Positions 44,487-55,481 of a DNA stretch of 64,000 nt are shown here, one piece after another. Numbering within the stretch: the first letter of the stretch is position 1; each line of letters starts with the position of its first letter. The stretch spans positions 29,116,894 through 29,180,893 of the forward strand of contig CM020618.1 in NCBI GenBank assembly GCA_009829735.1, given 5' to 3'. The notes under the pieces are model-generated. The model was given only the letters and a program-made list of their open reading frames with translations. It was not told the origin of the DNA and made no database searches. The position numbers and the translations under genes are program-made. This stretch comes from Pyropia yezoensis (taxonomy: Eukaryota; Rhodophyta; Bangiophyceae; Bangiales; Bangiaceae).

Positions 44487-45119
44487 ACGGGGCTGACAAG
44501 TCGCCCGCCAGGCGCGCCCGCTGTGGGGCGTGCCCAGGGCGGCCGCTGCGCTTGCGCATGACGCGGCGGCTGCCGTGGCAGCGGCGCCGCTGCGCAGCAC
44601 GCAATGACTCATCGGAACCCGGCCAATACCAGCTTAAAACGACACAAAACGGGGGCAACAGCGCGACAGCAACCCAGTCTCTACCGCCGGCCTCGCTCAG
44701 CTGGGCGGTCGCCGTTGCCACTGCTGCTACCGTCACCGCCGGCCGAGCTGCGGCCGCCCCACTGCTCTTGTCGTCATCGCGGCCACAGCGATAAATGGGT
44801 GCGTGGGGGGGGAGGGGGGGGGAAGGGGGCACCGTGGCGGCCGTCGTTGCCCCCGCCTCGGCTGCTGCCTGTGTGCAGGTACGTTCTCTTGGTCACACCA
44901 GCAGCCCCGCTCCTCTGCAGTGGTTCGCGGCGGCGGTGGCTACAGCGACGGCGGCCACGGGGGTGGCGGTGCCGTAGGGGGGGGGGGGGGGGGGGGGGGT
45001 TTGATGGCGCTTGTCCACTACGGGGCGGCGGCCGGCCCCCATGCCCGCCCCAGAGGTCCGCTTTGGTCTCCTTTGGGCGCCTCTGACGCCGGGATGGCAG
45101 CGGGGGGGATGCGACGGTG
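44284..45119. other. G-rich gap, possible intron or spacer
   Basis: Long G runs (44338-44363, 44979-44999) and CCACCG repeats (about 44460-44485). A possible 3' splice site (GTGCAG at about 44874-44879, followed by GT) could link the coding stretches on either side, but no frame is convincing. Confidence 0.35.
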
Positions 45120-46409
45120 GTGGCGGCCGCGTCGGCGGGCGCCCGTCTAGCCCGTGGTGGTGACCGACGGCCGCGCCTCGGCGGCCAACGTCATTGCCGC
45201 CGCCCGCCGCGCTCATCGGCCCGCCGCGCGGGTAGTGGCGTGGGGGGCGGCGGCCGCCATGGCGGCCGCCGCAGACGCGGGCGACAACCCCCTGGGCGGT
45301 CGCCCGCGGGCGGAGCACGTGGTCCCCCGCCGCGGCGGCGGCGACGCTCCGCACCACCGCTGAGGTGGCCGCCGCCGCCGCCGCGGCCGACCGGTGGGAC
45401 CGCCTGTGGCAGCCTGGGGGGGCAGGGGGGCCAGACGAATGGGCGGGGGAGGCTGCGGCCGCCCCGGCCGCCGCCGCCGCTGCGGCCGCGTCGGGGGGGT
45501 GGGCGCCCGCGGGCGTCCCGCCGTCGGCGGCGCTCTCCCGCGGCTACGCCGCCACCCTCGGTGCCGTTGGCGCATCGGTCGCGGTAGGAGGCGGGTCGAC
45601 GGCCATTGCCGCCGCCGCCGCCGCGGGAGTGGGGGGGCGCCGCCGCCGACGGCGTCGGCGGGGACCCGCGCGTGCGCTTCCGCGCGCACCTCGCGTCGGG
45701 GCGGGTGGGGGCGGCGGGGCGCATCTTTTGAGCTGGGGGGGGGGGACGTGGCCGACGCGGGGGAGGGGGGTGGGGGGCGGGGGGGCGGGAGGCGGCTCCC
45801 GCTGGCCGGGGGCGGGGGAGGCTGGGCGCTGGGGGCTTCCCACTGCTTCCCATCCTGGGTGGCGGGTGGCTGCCGCCTCCCACCGCCGCCACCTACACCG
45901 CCGCCACCGCCGCGGCGTCTCGGCGGGTGGTTGCCGCCGCCGCCGTCATCACCCCCGTCATGAACCGCACCACCCTGCCCACCGCCACCGCCGCCACCGC
46001 CGCCGCCGCGGCCGCGGCCGCCGCAGCTGCGGGCGTGGCCACCTCCGCCCCCATCGCTGCTGCCGCGGGGCGCCTCGCGCGCCTGCGCCGCGCCGCCCTG
46101 GAAGATGATGGGGTGGACGCTGCCGCCGCCTCGGCGGCGGTGGTGGCGGCGGCGGCGGTAGCGGCGGCGGCGGCGCCCACCGTGGCGCGTGCGGCGGGGC
46201 TGGCGGAGCTCGCCGCCCGCGCTCGGTCGGCGGGGGGGGGGGGGGGGGGGGGGGGGGGGTGCACCCGGCGAGGGCGTGGGCGGCGGGAGGGGCTGAGCTC
46301 CGCTGGGGGGGGGGCGCTGCCGTCGGGGCCGCCGCCGGCCAAAGCGGCCGCTGCGGAAGGGGGGTGGGCAGACGAGGAGGCGCTCCCGTGGCAAGCCCCT
46401 CATGGGTGA
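45120..46409 (+). CDS. Hypothetical alanine-rich protein, frame changes at G runs
   Basis: Three plus-strand frames with strong G/C third-position bias follow each other. They are VVTDGRASAANVIAAARRAH (45154-45363), RTTAEVAAAAAAADRWDRLW onward (45345-45650), and AVITPVMNRTTLPTATAA to the stop at 46407-46409. A fragment, DPRVRFRAHLASGRVGAAGR, sits between them. About half of all residues are alanine. The frames meet near G runs (45721-45740, 46232-46259). A single gene read through sequence slips is the simplest view. No domain, signal peptide or membrane segment is clear. It may belong with the coding stretch at 43456-44283. Confidence 0.35.
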
Positions 46410-46642
46410 AGGGAGTGTGGACGCTTTTCTGCGCGCACTATGTGGAGGCATTGCGCCGGTGCAGCCGTGCCTGCCGGCACCGACACAAAGAGGGGAAAGA
46501 AAAAACACAAAAGGGAGAAACAAACAAAGCCTTGTATGCGCGAGGTCCACACCCAGCAGAAAGCAACGACGCTACCATCCCCTCAACCCAGGACCTCCTC
46601 ACGAGCGCTGCTGCTTCGTCGACGAAGCCGCACCGCCGCTGC
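46410..46642. other. 3' flanks of two convergent genes
   Basis: Sequence between the stop of the plus-strand alanine-rich frame and the stop of the minus-strand metallothionein. It contains the 16-bp palindrome GCTTCGTCGACGAAGC (46612-46627), about 15 bases beyond the metallothionein stop, and an A-rich stretch at 46495-46530. Confidence 0.5.
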
Positions 46643-47002
46643 TCAGCAGCCCTTCTCGCCACACGCACACGAGCCCGCTGGGCAGTTGCACGAGCCCCCC
46701 GACTTGCATGCGCACCCCGCAGGGGCCTTGGTCTTGACCCACTGCACCCACTGCTCCTTGGACTTTTGCTCGGTCCCCCCGCAGGTGCACGTTGAGCCGC
46801 ATTTGCAGGTGCCCCCGCAGGTGTCGCAGTCGGAGAACGGGCACGCCTTGGCCATCGCATCCTTGACCTGCTCAATCGTGATGGAGCCGCAGCCACAGCC
46901 GGCGCCGCACTCGCACTGCTTCCCGGTCGCCGCGCAGGAGCAGTCCGCCCACTTGTCGCAGAAAAAGTTGATCGCGGGGGGGGTGGCGATGCTGGCGGCC
47001 AT
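46643..47002 (-). CDS. Metallothionein-like cysteine-rich protein
   Basis: A 119-residue protein from the ATG at 47002 (MAASIATPPAINFF) with 21 cysteines, many as Cys-X-Cys (CSC, CEC, CGC, CKC, CTC, CAC, CNC). The cysteines form two clusters, about residues 15-65 and 85-119. They are separated by a cysteine-free spacer with TEQKSKEQWVQWVKTKAP, the two-domain plan of plant- and algal-type metallothioneins. It should bind Zn, Cu or Cd in the cytosol for storage and detoxification. It is longer than most metallothioneins (60-85 residues). It is a single exon. The frame stays open upstream to 47413, but the cysteine-rich part starts just after this ATG, which has a good context (GTCACCATGG), so it is taken as the start. 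No metal-response element was recognised. Confidence 0.85.
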   Translation of the reverse strand: MAASIATPPAINFFCDKWADCSCAATGKQCECGAGCGCGSITIEQVKDAMAKACPFSDCDTCGGTCKCGSTCTCGGTEQKSKEQWVQWVKTKAPAGCACKSGGSCNCPAGSCACGEKGC

Positions 47003-48402
47003 GGTGACAGGGTGGGTGCCGAAGGGCGCAGGAGAGAAAAGGGTGCGTGCGTTGGCGTGAAGTGGAACGCCGGGAAGAGGGGGGGGGGGTCGTGCGTGGG
47101 ATACAGAAGGGTAGGGGTACGCGGTTGACGGTGACAAAAAGCCAGGTGCGACGGGCGTGGGTACGTTGGTTGTGAAGGGGAACGCCAGGAACCGGAGATG
47201 GGCGTGCGTCCAACAGGGGAGGGTAGAAGTGGGCACCAGGTCATCTGCGACGGCCGCGTTGGGTGGGGGGGGGTAGAGGAGCGCCGCGAGAGAGCAGCCG
47301 ATGGGCTCGGGCGAGTGGTTAGGTATAAGAATGCACGCGCCAGTGTTGCTGACACACTGCGTGTGCGAGGGAGCGCCCCCAAAGAGTCTCAGCGCAGCTG
47401 TGGCTGCCGCCATAATTTGAGGGTGGTGACGGCCGACGACCAGTGGCTTGCCCTAAAGAGGAACCAAGGCTTCTGCAGACTCAAGACACGTGATGAAGTG
47501 GCTCGCGCAGAGACGACGTTCGGTGTGCCTGATCCGTTCTAAGCACCTCAGGGTCCGGTCCGCCACCCACGCGCGACTCTCGACACGCTGGTTGGACTGG
47601 TCGGGCCACTCGCCACTCGGCACTGGTGGCGGAGGGAGGCTCGGCGTGCGCGGAGCGGGGGGTCTCCAGTGTCGGGAACGTGCAACTTCGTGCTGTAACA
47701 GCGCCCTCGAGAGCGCGTGCATTGGAAGGGTCTCACCGACGACGATCTCCCGGTCACCCAATGCAAGACGCCAGCGAAGCGCCGGATGGCAGATGACACG
47801 TCTTCTGGCGTGTCTCCTTGCCTCCCGCCAGAGCATCCCGATATAGTAAGTCAATTCAAATTTCCTGGGTAGTTGTTGTTATGATAAAAAAAATTACTGT
47901 ATGAAGAGATATTTGCACGGAACGCCGGCTTGGACGAGCAGATCAGATTGAGAGGCCCCCAAAGCCCCTCTGGTCGCGGCCTGCTGACATGAGCGACGGC
48001 CGCTCGTTGGCCGCTGTGCGGCTGGGCGCGCTCGCCAACTGGAACGAGAGGAGGAGAGCTTCCCGGGAAGGGACCCGCTCCACCGGACGGTGGCGGCGGC
48101 GCAACGCCTCCCGCCTGCAGTCTGCGCCTGTTGTGGCGCGCGTGCACGCGCCAACGGTGGATTCCCACCGCCCCTTTCGGCTGTGTTTGGCGGGCGCAAC
48201 GCGTCTGGGCGTCGGAGCCGCTCGGCTGCGAACTGAGCTCGGCGACGTACTACAGGCGACCTTCGCGTGCGCCGCAAGTAGTTCGACCACGTCTTGCCCA
48301 CGTCCCCGTCGTCGCCGCCCTCACACCCGTCCTCATCCGTTCACCCGCCCCTCGCTCCACGCTGCTTCCTCCCGTCCCTCACTGCACCACCTCTTGTTTA
48401 TC
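47003..48402. other. Intergenic: divergent upstream regions
   Basis: The upstream flank of the metallothionein (minus) meets that of the next plus-strand gene. TATAAGA occurs at 47324-47330, on the plus strand. A short AT-rich patch lies at 47846-47920. The last 90 bases before 48403 are a pyrimidine-rich leader like those before 50641 and 52815. No other gene is recognised. The frame of the next gene stays open back to 47989 but has no persuasive coding signal there. Confidence 0.5.
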
Positions 48403-49518
48403 ATGCAAGCCTACCTAGCATCGGCAGCCGCGCGGTGGGCGGCCGCACGGCACCCAGCCCCCCCTGGTATGATTGCTCCCCCATCCCCCCCCAGTGCCGA
48501 CGCGGCCTTTGTTGCTGCCGCCGCGGCGGCGCGGCCCGCCTCCATCCCTGGCCTGGGCGCGGCGCTGGGCGCCCTCGCGGCACGCCTCCGGAGGGGCACC
48601 TCGTCGTCCCCGTCGGCGCCTGCGACCACCCCGTCTGCCACGCGGCGGCGACCGCCGGCGCGGCGACTTGGCCACGCGGCGGGCCCGACAGACCTGTCGG
48701 CGGGCCTCGTCGAGTACATCCCCGTGGCGGCAGCCAAGGCCGCACGCCCCGTGCCCATGGTGGTGGCCGGCAGTGGCACGGCGTCCGCGGCAGCGCCGGC
48801 ATCGCTACCGCCCCGTGACGCGGTCGTCGTGGCGGTTGTGGCCGTCTTGGCGGCCCGCCACGCGGCACACGTGGCGGCGACCGCGGCGAGCGCCCACAAG
48901 CGGCGGCGGCTTGACGCGGACGTGGCGTCGGTACCAGCCACCCCTTACGCCCTCCCTGGCTGGTACACGGCGGCGGTGGTACCGGCGGTGGTGGACCGGC
49001 GTGTCGCGGCCGCCGCGGCGGTAGCCGCCGCAGTCGCGGCCGACGCGGCGGCAGTTGCCGACCGCTACGCGTTGGCGCCCGACATGGTCTCCCGGCGGGT
49101 AGCGTCCAAGCGGTACGCCCGCGCGCGCCGGTTGCGTGCCGCCGCGGCCGCGGCCGACGCGCAGACCGAGGCCGCCGCCGCCGCTGAGATGCACCGCCGT
49201 CGTGCCGTGGCGGGCGTCACGGACGCGGTGCAGAGTGGTGCGCGCGGTGTGGCGGGCGGCGGTAGCTCTCCGGGTGCCACTGTGGCCAATGCGCCGCCGG
49301 GGACCCCCGCGGGGCTGGTGGCGTTTCGGTATGACCGGGGGGAGGGCGCGTTTGCCTACTCGGGTGGCATTTGTGGAGGGGGGGCGGTTCGCCGGCGGCA
49401 GCTGGCCAAGTATGCGACGGTGGCCGAGGTGGCGGGTCCCGCGGGGGTGGCGGGGGCGGTGGGCTTTGCCAAGACGGCGCCCATGTTCCACACCAAGGTG
49501 ATGAACCGGTGGGCGTGA
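48403..49518 (+). CDS. Hypothetical alanine-rich protein, 371 residues
   Basis: A single-exon frame from ATG 48403 (MQAYLASAAARWAAARH) to TGA. An upstream in-frame ATG at 47989 exists, but the chosen one follows a pyrimidine-rich leader (TTGTTTATCATGC) as in the E2 gene. The protein is alanine/valine-rich and helical. There is a hydrophobic stretch (DAVVVAVVAVLAARHAAHVA) then a basic AHKRRRLDADV that could be a nuclear signal. A helical, charged region follows (KRYARARRLRAAAAAADAQT). The C-terminus is more varied, with GLVAFRYDRGEGAFAYSGG and FAKTAPMFHTKVMNRWA. No family is recognised. It is intact and has strong codon bias, so it is probably a real gene. Confidence 0.55.
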   Translation: MQAYLASAAARWAAARHPAPPGMIAPPSPPSADAAFVAAAAAARPASIPGLGAALGALAARLRRGTSSSPSAPATTPSATRRRPPARRLGHAAGPTDLSAGLVEYIPVAAAKAARPVPMVVAGSGTASAAAPASLPPRDAVVVAVVAVLAARHAAHVAATAASAHKRRRLDADVASVPATPYALPGWYTAAVVPAVVDRRVAAAAAVAAAVAADAAAVADRYALAPDMVSRRVASKRYARARRLRAAAAAADAQTEAAAAAEMHRRRAVAGVTDAVQSGARGVAGGGSSPGATVANAPPGTPAGLVAFRYDRGEGAFAYSGGICGGGAVRRRQLAKYATVAEVAGPAGVAGAVGFAKTAPMFHTKVMNRWA

Positions 49519-50640
49519 AGGGGGGGGGGGGGCTCGCGTGCGACATAGGGAGGAGGCGGATCGACGACAGTGGGTAGTTTTGTACGGTCGACGAAGCAAG
49601 CGGGCAGGGTCACGACCCGATTATATGTTTGCTCGTGGCGCGTCATGAGCGGTTTTTCCGCGTGCGCGCGCGCGGGGGGTCGCCCGCGGAGAAGAAAAGA
49701 AAAGTACCCCGCTTTCAAGACCAGAGGGGTTTCACCTTGGGTCCTCATCCCAAAATCCCCAAATTTCCGTTGAAAAATGATCGACGCGTCCCACTCACGG
49801 GGTGCCGTTTCCCCCCCCCCCGTAGTTAGGATACCCCCTCAAACGACGGGGAACGCTGGCCGTTCCCAGTCCCCGTGCCAGCCCACGCTGCTGCGCGCGC
49901 GCGCCAGCTGCAGCTGCACCCCCCTGTCGCCAGGCCCTCACCCGCCCGCCCAAAACGGCAGCCAGGCGTTTGCCGCGCCGTCCCGCCGTACGAGTGGTGA
50001 CGTCGCTTCACACCCCCCCCCTCCCCCCCCCACCCCCCCTTCACCCCCTCGCCGTCCGCTGCCGCGTGAGAAGGTACGCTTCCCGCCACGCGCGTGGCGT
50101 GGGGTGTCGCCGGCAGGCACCGCCTGCCCGCCGGCCTACCTTCTACCTTGTGTGTGAGTGGCGTGTCGGCGGGCGGCGCGCTCCGCCGGCGCCGCGGCGC
50201 CTGCCGACGGGCGTGTGACTGAGGAGGGGGGGGGGCGTGGGCGGGGGGGGGCGGGCGGGGGTGTGCGCGGCGGGGGCGCCGGCCGGGCGCGCTGCGGGCG
50301 TAGACGCCACCCACCGCCTCGCGACTGGCGGCGGCCGCAGCGGCCGGGGCCCCCCACCCCGCCGCGTTATATCCGCTAGAGACCTCCCACGGCATTGTGG
50401 GGGTCGCCCTGACGGCGTTTCGACGCGCCCTGCCGCTCCCCCCCAGACGGCGCCGCTGCTCTGCTTCTGCTTCTTGCCTCGACAGCGGCGCTGCTCTTCC
50501 CCCGACGGCACCGGCGCGCTCGGTCGCACCCTCTGTTCTCCGCCATCCTCCCGTCCCCTTTCCCCCCCATTGAGTCCCGCTCCCCCCCCCACCCTCGTCC
50601 TCCCTTTGGTGCTTCGTCCCGCCCCCTCGGTTGGCCGGCC
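49519..50640. other. Intergenic
   Basis: G and C runs at 49520-49531, 49811-49820 and around 50015-50040. The last 150 bases before 50641 are rich in pyrimidines and look like a 5' leader. Open frames on the minus strand across 49826-51316 mirror the gene on the other strand and are not called. Confidence 0.5.
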
Positions 50641-52145
50641 ATGGAGTCTTCCCCCCCCCCCCCCCTCCGGCGGCCGCACCGCCCGCGGCGACGCCGGCGG
50701 AGGTACCCGCCCCCTTCCCCCCCGCCACCGCTCGCGCCGCCCCCTTGCGGGTCCCCCCCCCGCCCCCTCCCCGCCAACCCCCCCTCCCCGCGCGTGCCGA
50801 CGCCGAGGCGGCGCTGCGGGAGAACCTGGCAAGTGCCCTCCGCGCACACGCGGCGCTCGTCGCGGATGGGCTCATTGACGCGGCAGAGCACAAGGCGCTG
50901 CGGGAGGCAGAGGTCCGCCGGTACACCATTGAGCGGGCGGCGCTGGGGGGGGGAGAGGGAGGGGTGGCGGCGGCGGCGGCGGCGGCGGCCGTACCATCAC
51001 TGACGGCGCCGGTATCGGCGGCGCGGGCCTCTGCAGTGGCAGCAGCGCCGGCTCCGGCATCGGCAGGGGCACCAGCAGCGGTGCCAGCGGTGGCGCTAGC
51101 ACCTGCGCCAGCAGCGGCGCCGGCGACGTCGGCCACTGCCGCCGTGCGGTCAAGTACGGCTGCCGCCGGCGAAGCGGCGGCCGTGAGTGGCGACCGGGGC
51201 GGGCGAGCGCCCACCCTCACCCCCGACGGCGACAGCCACAGCGCCGCGCCGGCGACGCCCTCCCCGGTGGCACGCCTTTTTGGAACCCCCCCGACGCTGT
51301 CCCCGCCGGCGGGCACTGCCGCCGACGCGGGTGCGGCGGGCCAAGTCGCCGACGGCGGTCATAGCAGGAGCCGCAGCCGCCGCCGCCGTCGTGGCCGTGA
51401 CTGGGAGGCGGAGGAGGCCGCGGCGGTTCCGTCGGGGGGGTTGCCCTCGACGGCGGCGGCGGCGGCGGCGGTGACGACGACGGTGGCGGCGGTGACGGCG
51501 ACGTCGGCGTCGGCGTCGGCGGCGGCGCCCTCCTCCTCGCGCGCCACCCACGACAGTGGCAGTGGCGGCATGAACGACGGCGGCGTCGGCAACATCGGCG
51601 ACGGCGTGGGCGGGAGTGACTATGACGAAGATTCTGGTACGGAGCCCTTCCCCCCCGTCGTGTACGTGCACCCGACGCTCTTTGACGCCCTCCACACGCC
51701 GCCAATCCTCCGCCGCCGCCGGTCCGCGGTGGGGGGGCGGGCAAGTGCCCGCAGGACCCCGCTCTTTGGGAGGGGAGGGGGGAATGGGGGGGGCGACCCG
51801 TCGGGCGGGACCGGACAGAGCGCCGCGGGTGGCGCCGGCGCCGCCCCCAGAGGGGGGGGGGGGGCGGGCGCCACTGGTGACGTCGGGGGGGGGCAGGCTG
51901 CCGCGCCACCGCCACCGCCACCGCCATCCTCTGGGGATGGCAAGGGTGGCAGCCACGACGGCGGCAGTCCCGACCATAGCGCCGGCACCGGCGCCGACCG
52001 GGGCAACGGGGGCGCGACGGCAGAGGGCGCCACGACTGTGGACGGCGGGGACAAGCGACGGCGGCAGGAGGGGGCCAAGCCTCGCTGGGCTTCTGGAGGT
52101 GAAGCCCAAGGGGAACGTGCGGGGGGTTACTCGCGGCCTGGTTGA
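50641..52145 (+). CDS. Hypothetical low-complexity protein with RS-like and acidic segments
   Basis: The frame from about 50665 to 52145 is open and codon-biased, but its only nearby ATG (50641, MESSPPPP) is in a different phase, separated by the C run at 50651-50662. One or two bases of slip in that run would join them. The product of about 500 residues has a proline-rich start, then a helical segment ARADAEAALRENLASALRAH, ALVADGLIDAAEHKALREAE, VRRYTIERAAL. Alanine-rich blocks, a basic SRSRSRRRRRGRDW and an acidic SDYDEDSGTEPFPPVVYVHP follow. The tail is rich in Gly and Pro, with KRRRQEG as a possible nuclear signal. No known domain. A nuclear or RNA-associated role is only suggested by the RS-like stretch. 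Confidence 0.45.
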
Positions 52146-52814
52146 CGTGGGTGGGGCACTCTGGCCGGGAGGAGCCCCCGTCTTAGGTATTTCCCTTTGG
52201 TTGTGCTGGTCTGCCGCCACCGCCAGAGTCTCCTGTTGAGAGCATCGGCAGCTGCTGCAGCCGCTTGTGCTGGCTAACTCGTCGGTCACCAGGGCTTGCG
52301 GGCTGTGCCCACCCGAGCTCTTCCGCTGCTCCGCCAATGCTCGCATGAGGTTGCCGTCTTGTGCTGGCGTGCAAGGACAGCGGCGAACGCGGCGCCCCCT
52401 ACACCCGTTGCGGCAGCCATGGCGGTGAGCCATGCGCGAGGCGTTCGCGCGGAGAGAGCCCCCCAACCACGCGGGTTCTTGACCCAAACTCTGGCGGGAG
52501 GTGTTTTGCCCTGAAAATTGTCTCTCCTTCTTTTCCTTTTTTGAAACATTCTCCTATGTGTTATACGTGGCAGCAGCCCGGCATGCACCAATGTTGTCAT
52601 TCTCCTACAATTTTCACGCTTTCGCTGACTCCGCCTCCTTCCCTTCGTGAGTCGACAGGGTCGTGTCGGCCACGAGCGGGCCGACACCCCCTCGCAGCTT
52701 GCGCAGCGCGATCCATCCACCGGTTGCGCTTCTGTCTCTCCCTGACGGTTGCTGGTCGCATCGGAGCGGTACCGTTTGTTCCTTCCTCCCTGCCCTTTCC
52801 CATTGACTGCTGCG
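52146..52814. other. Intergenic, upstream of the E2 gene
   Basis: No gene recognised. The composition drops to a more even level around 52500-52630, and a pyrimidine-rich leader (CTTCCTCCCTGCCCTTTCCC) leads to the E2 start. Confidence 0.5.
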
Positions 52815-54691
52815 ATGCGTGCCCTGCGGGTTCTAGGCAGTAGCGCCCGGCTGCTGCGCGGCGGCTATGGCGCTCGCGCTGGCCAGGCGGCGACGGGCTT
52901 TGCCGCCCCGCGGCTGCCCGCCGCCTGGGCTGGTGCTTCCCCGTCTGGCAGCGGCCTTGGTGGCTGGGGCCTCCTCCCCTGGGCGGCCACCGCGGGCGCG
53001 CGGGCGATGAGCGCCGGCACCCTCCCCGACCACCGGCGGATTACGATGCCCAAGCTGAGTCCAACCATGGAGGTGGGCACCATTGCGAGCTGGCGCAAGG
53101 CGGAGGGCGACGCCATTGACGAAAACGACGTGCTGGCCGAGATCGACACGGATAAGGCGTCGATGGAGTACACCTACTCGGACACTGGATTTTTGGCCAA
53201 GGTAGGTGGGAGAGCCCTCTTCTGTTGAACGCAGGGACGAGGGTGGTTGGGACAGCGACAGGGAGGTTGCTCGTCAGTTGCTCGGGAGGGACTGTTGCGA
53301 GCTCGCCGTTTGCAGGGATGATGAATGTGCATCGTGTGCTGTTTCTACTGCGGGTCGCTCTGCTTGCCATATCCACTTGTGCGGCACGTGTGGACTGACT
53401 GACGACTATGCGCATGTTGTTGTGGTGTTCTTTGTGTTGTTTTCTGCCATGGTATGATGCAACCCCCCTGGTCTTGAGTGTTGGACAGATTGTCTTACCA
53501 GAGGGCACCAGCGACGTGAAGGTTGGAGAGCTGATTGGCATTTACGTGGAGGAGGAAGAGGATGTGGCGGCCTTCAAGGACTATGACCCCTCTACCGAGG
53601 ATTCTGATGCTGCGGAGAAGAGCAAGGAACTGGCCGACGTTGCTGCGGAACCCGCAGACCAGGGTGGCGAGGCGGCGTCGACCCCCTCCAAGCTGGAGTC
53701 GACGTCTGCCAACTTGGATGCTGACGCGTCCGATATGAGTACGTCTAGGTCGTCGCGGGACGGTGGTAGAATAATTGCCACACCCGCCGCCCGCAAGCGT
53801 GCACACGAAGCGGGCATCCCCCTGTCACATATTGAGGGCACCGGGCCTGACGGCCGCATCGTCGTGGCCGACGTGCAGCACGCGATGGAATCGTCGGATG
53901 CGGCCTCGAGCGACACCGGTGTGTCGCCGTCATCCATATCGGCGCCTGCGTCTCCTGTGGCGGTCATGGAAGGCGAGGAGGACATGTATGAGGATGTGGA
54001 GGTGAGCCGGTTCCAAAAGGTCACCGCTGCGCGACTGCTGCAGTCCAAGCAGACCATCCCACACTACTACTTGTCTGCAGAGGTGACGATGGACACGCTG
54101 TTGGCGCTGCGGACGAAGCAGAACGCGGCGCTGGCGGCGTCGGCGGCCAAGGGCGGCCCCGGCGGCAAGGTGTCGGTCAATGATTTTGTGATCAAGGCTG
54201 CGGCAGCGGCGCTGCGCAAGGTGCCCGAAGTGAACTCGCAATGGAATGAGACGTCCATCCGGCGCTTCAAGAATGTGGACGTCAGTGTGGCGGTGCAGAC
54301 CGAGCGGGGGTTGATCACCCCCATTGTCACGGACGCGGACCGCAAGGGCCTCGGCGAGATCTCTGCGGACGTCAAGGCGCTGGCGGCCAAGGCACGGGAG
54401 GGCACCCTCCAGCCGCACGAGTTTATCGGTGGCACGTTTAGCGTGTCCAACCTGGGGATGTTTGGGGTGGACAGCTTCGCGGCGATTGTCAACCCGCCGC
54501 AGGCGGCTATCCTGGCGGTGGGGGCGTCGTCGCCCAAGGTGGTTCCGGACGGTCTGGGTGGCTACACCACCACCACCGTTATGGCTGTGACGCTGTCCTG
54601 TGATCACCGGGTAGTGGACGGGGCGGTGGGTGCCCGCTGGCTGCAGGCGTTCAAGGCGCATGTGGAGGACCCAGTGTCGATGATTTTGTAG
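52815..54691 (+). CDS. Pyruvate dehydrogenase complex E2, dihydrolipoamide acetyltransferase (mitochondrial)
   Basis: Exons 52815-53201 and 53489-54691 give 529 residues. The intron (53202-53488) has GTAGGT and TGGACAG ends in phase 0, inside the lipoyl domain. Residues 1 to about 70 are rich in Arg, Ala and Gly and form a mitochondrial presequence. One lipoyl domain spans about 76-155 with the lipoylated lysine K114 in DTDKA. An acidic linker is followed by the E1/E3-binding domain (about 224-262, ATPAARKRAHEAGIPLSHIE). The catalytic domain (about 297-529) ends with DHRVVDG, where H502 and D506 are the active-site residues. It transfers the acetyl group from lipoyl-lysine to CoA in the matrix and forms the core of the complex. 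PKLSPTMEVG and the single lipoyl domain fit the mitochondrial pyruvate type and not 2-oxoglutarate or branched-chain E2. It is intact. Confidence 0.93.
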
Positions 54692-55481
54692 GAACCCTGC
54701 AGCGCTGCCCCAAGAGCGGTGTGCACCGCACGGAGTGAAGAGGTCGGCGCGACGCGACATATTAATCGTTTCTGTTTCTGTCGTGGTTGCACCCACTTCG
54801 TGGCAGGCTTGATGAGGTACCTGACCCCTCTGGTCTTGTCTTGTGTGGGTACACCTCACGCCGTCCCCCTGTTTCCTGTTGGCCACGCAGTTGGAGAGGC
54901 TTGTGTGGGCAAGGTGATTCCCCATGGGAGGAGGGCTGGCCTGAGCGCCCTGTGCGCTGCTTCTGTTGTAGGACTTGACCTTTGCACACGGGCGTGAAAC
55001 ATCTTTGTCTTCACGGCCAGGCGGCCGTACGCCAGACGTCTTTATCAAGCGTTGATCCTGTTTCGCTTTCCGCTTTTCCTGTCCAGCCTCTCCTGGAGTA
55101 CGGGCAGGGAGTGTGCCCGGCGGGCGCTCCCATTGGGCAGAGCAAAGCGCTCCCCTGCGTCGTAAATGAAAGGGCGGCGCCGCCGCCACCAAGGGCTGGC
55201 GCCGCCGCCGCCGCCGGTGCCAGAGCGGGGTGCGTGGCCTCTCATTGCCGCCAGCGCCGCCATTGGGGGTTGCCTAGATAGTTGTCTGTACTGAATATGT
55301 TGTCAACCGCACTGTCGTCTATGTGACGCAAAGCGCATGGTCACCCGGGTGCTCGTTTCTTGTGCAATGGGGGTCGCGCAGTGACGTCAGCGGAACAATT
55401 GATGAGCGGGTTGATCGTGATCACACACATCCAGTTAAAAATGGGGTTTTCCAGACATATGGCTCCAGAGGGGCTTCAGAG
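54692..55481. other. Intergenic, 3' of the E2 gene
   Basis: No gene recognised. A GCCGCCGCC-type patch lies at about 55173-55215. The right end is the insertion site of MITE copy 2. Confidence 0.5.

Noticed and set aside
49826-51316. Minus-strand 496-codon frame.
   Set aside because: It is antisense to the better supported plus-strand gene and is low complexity throughout.
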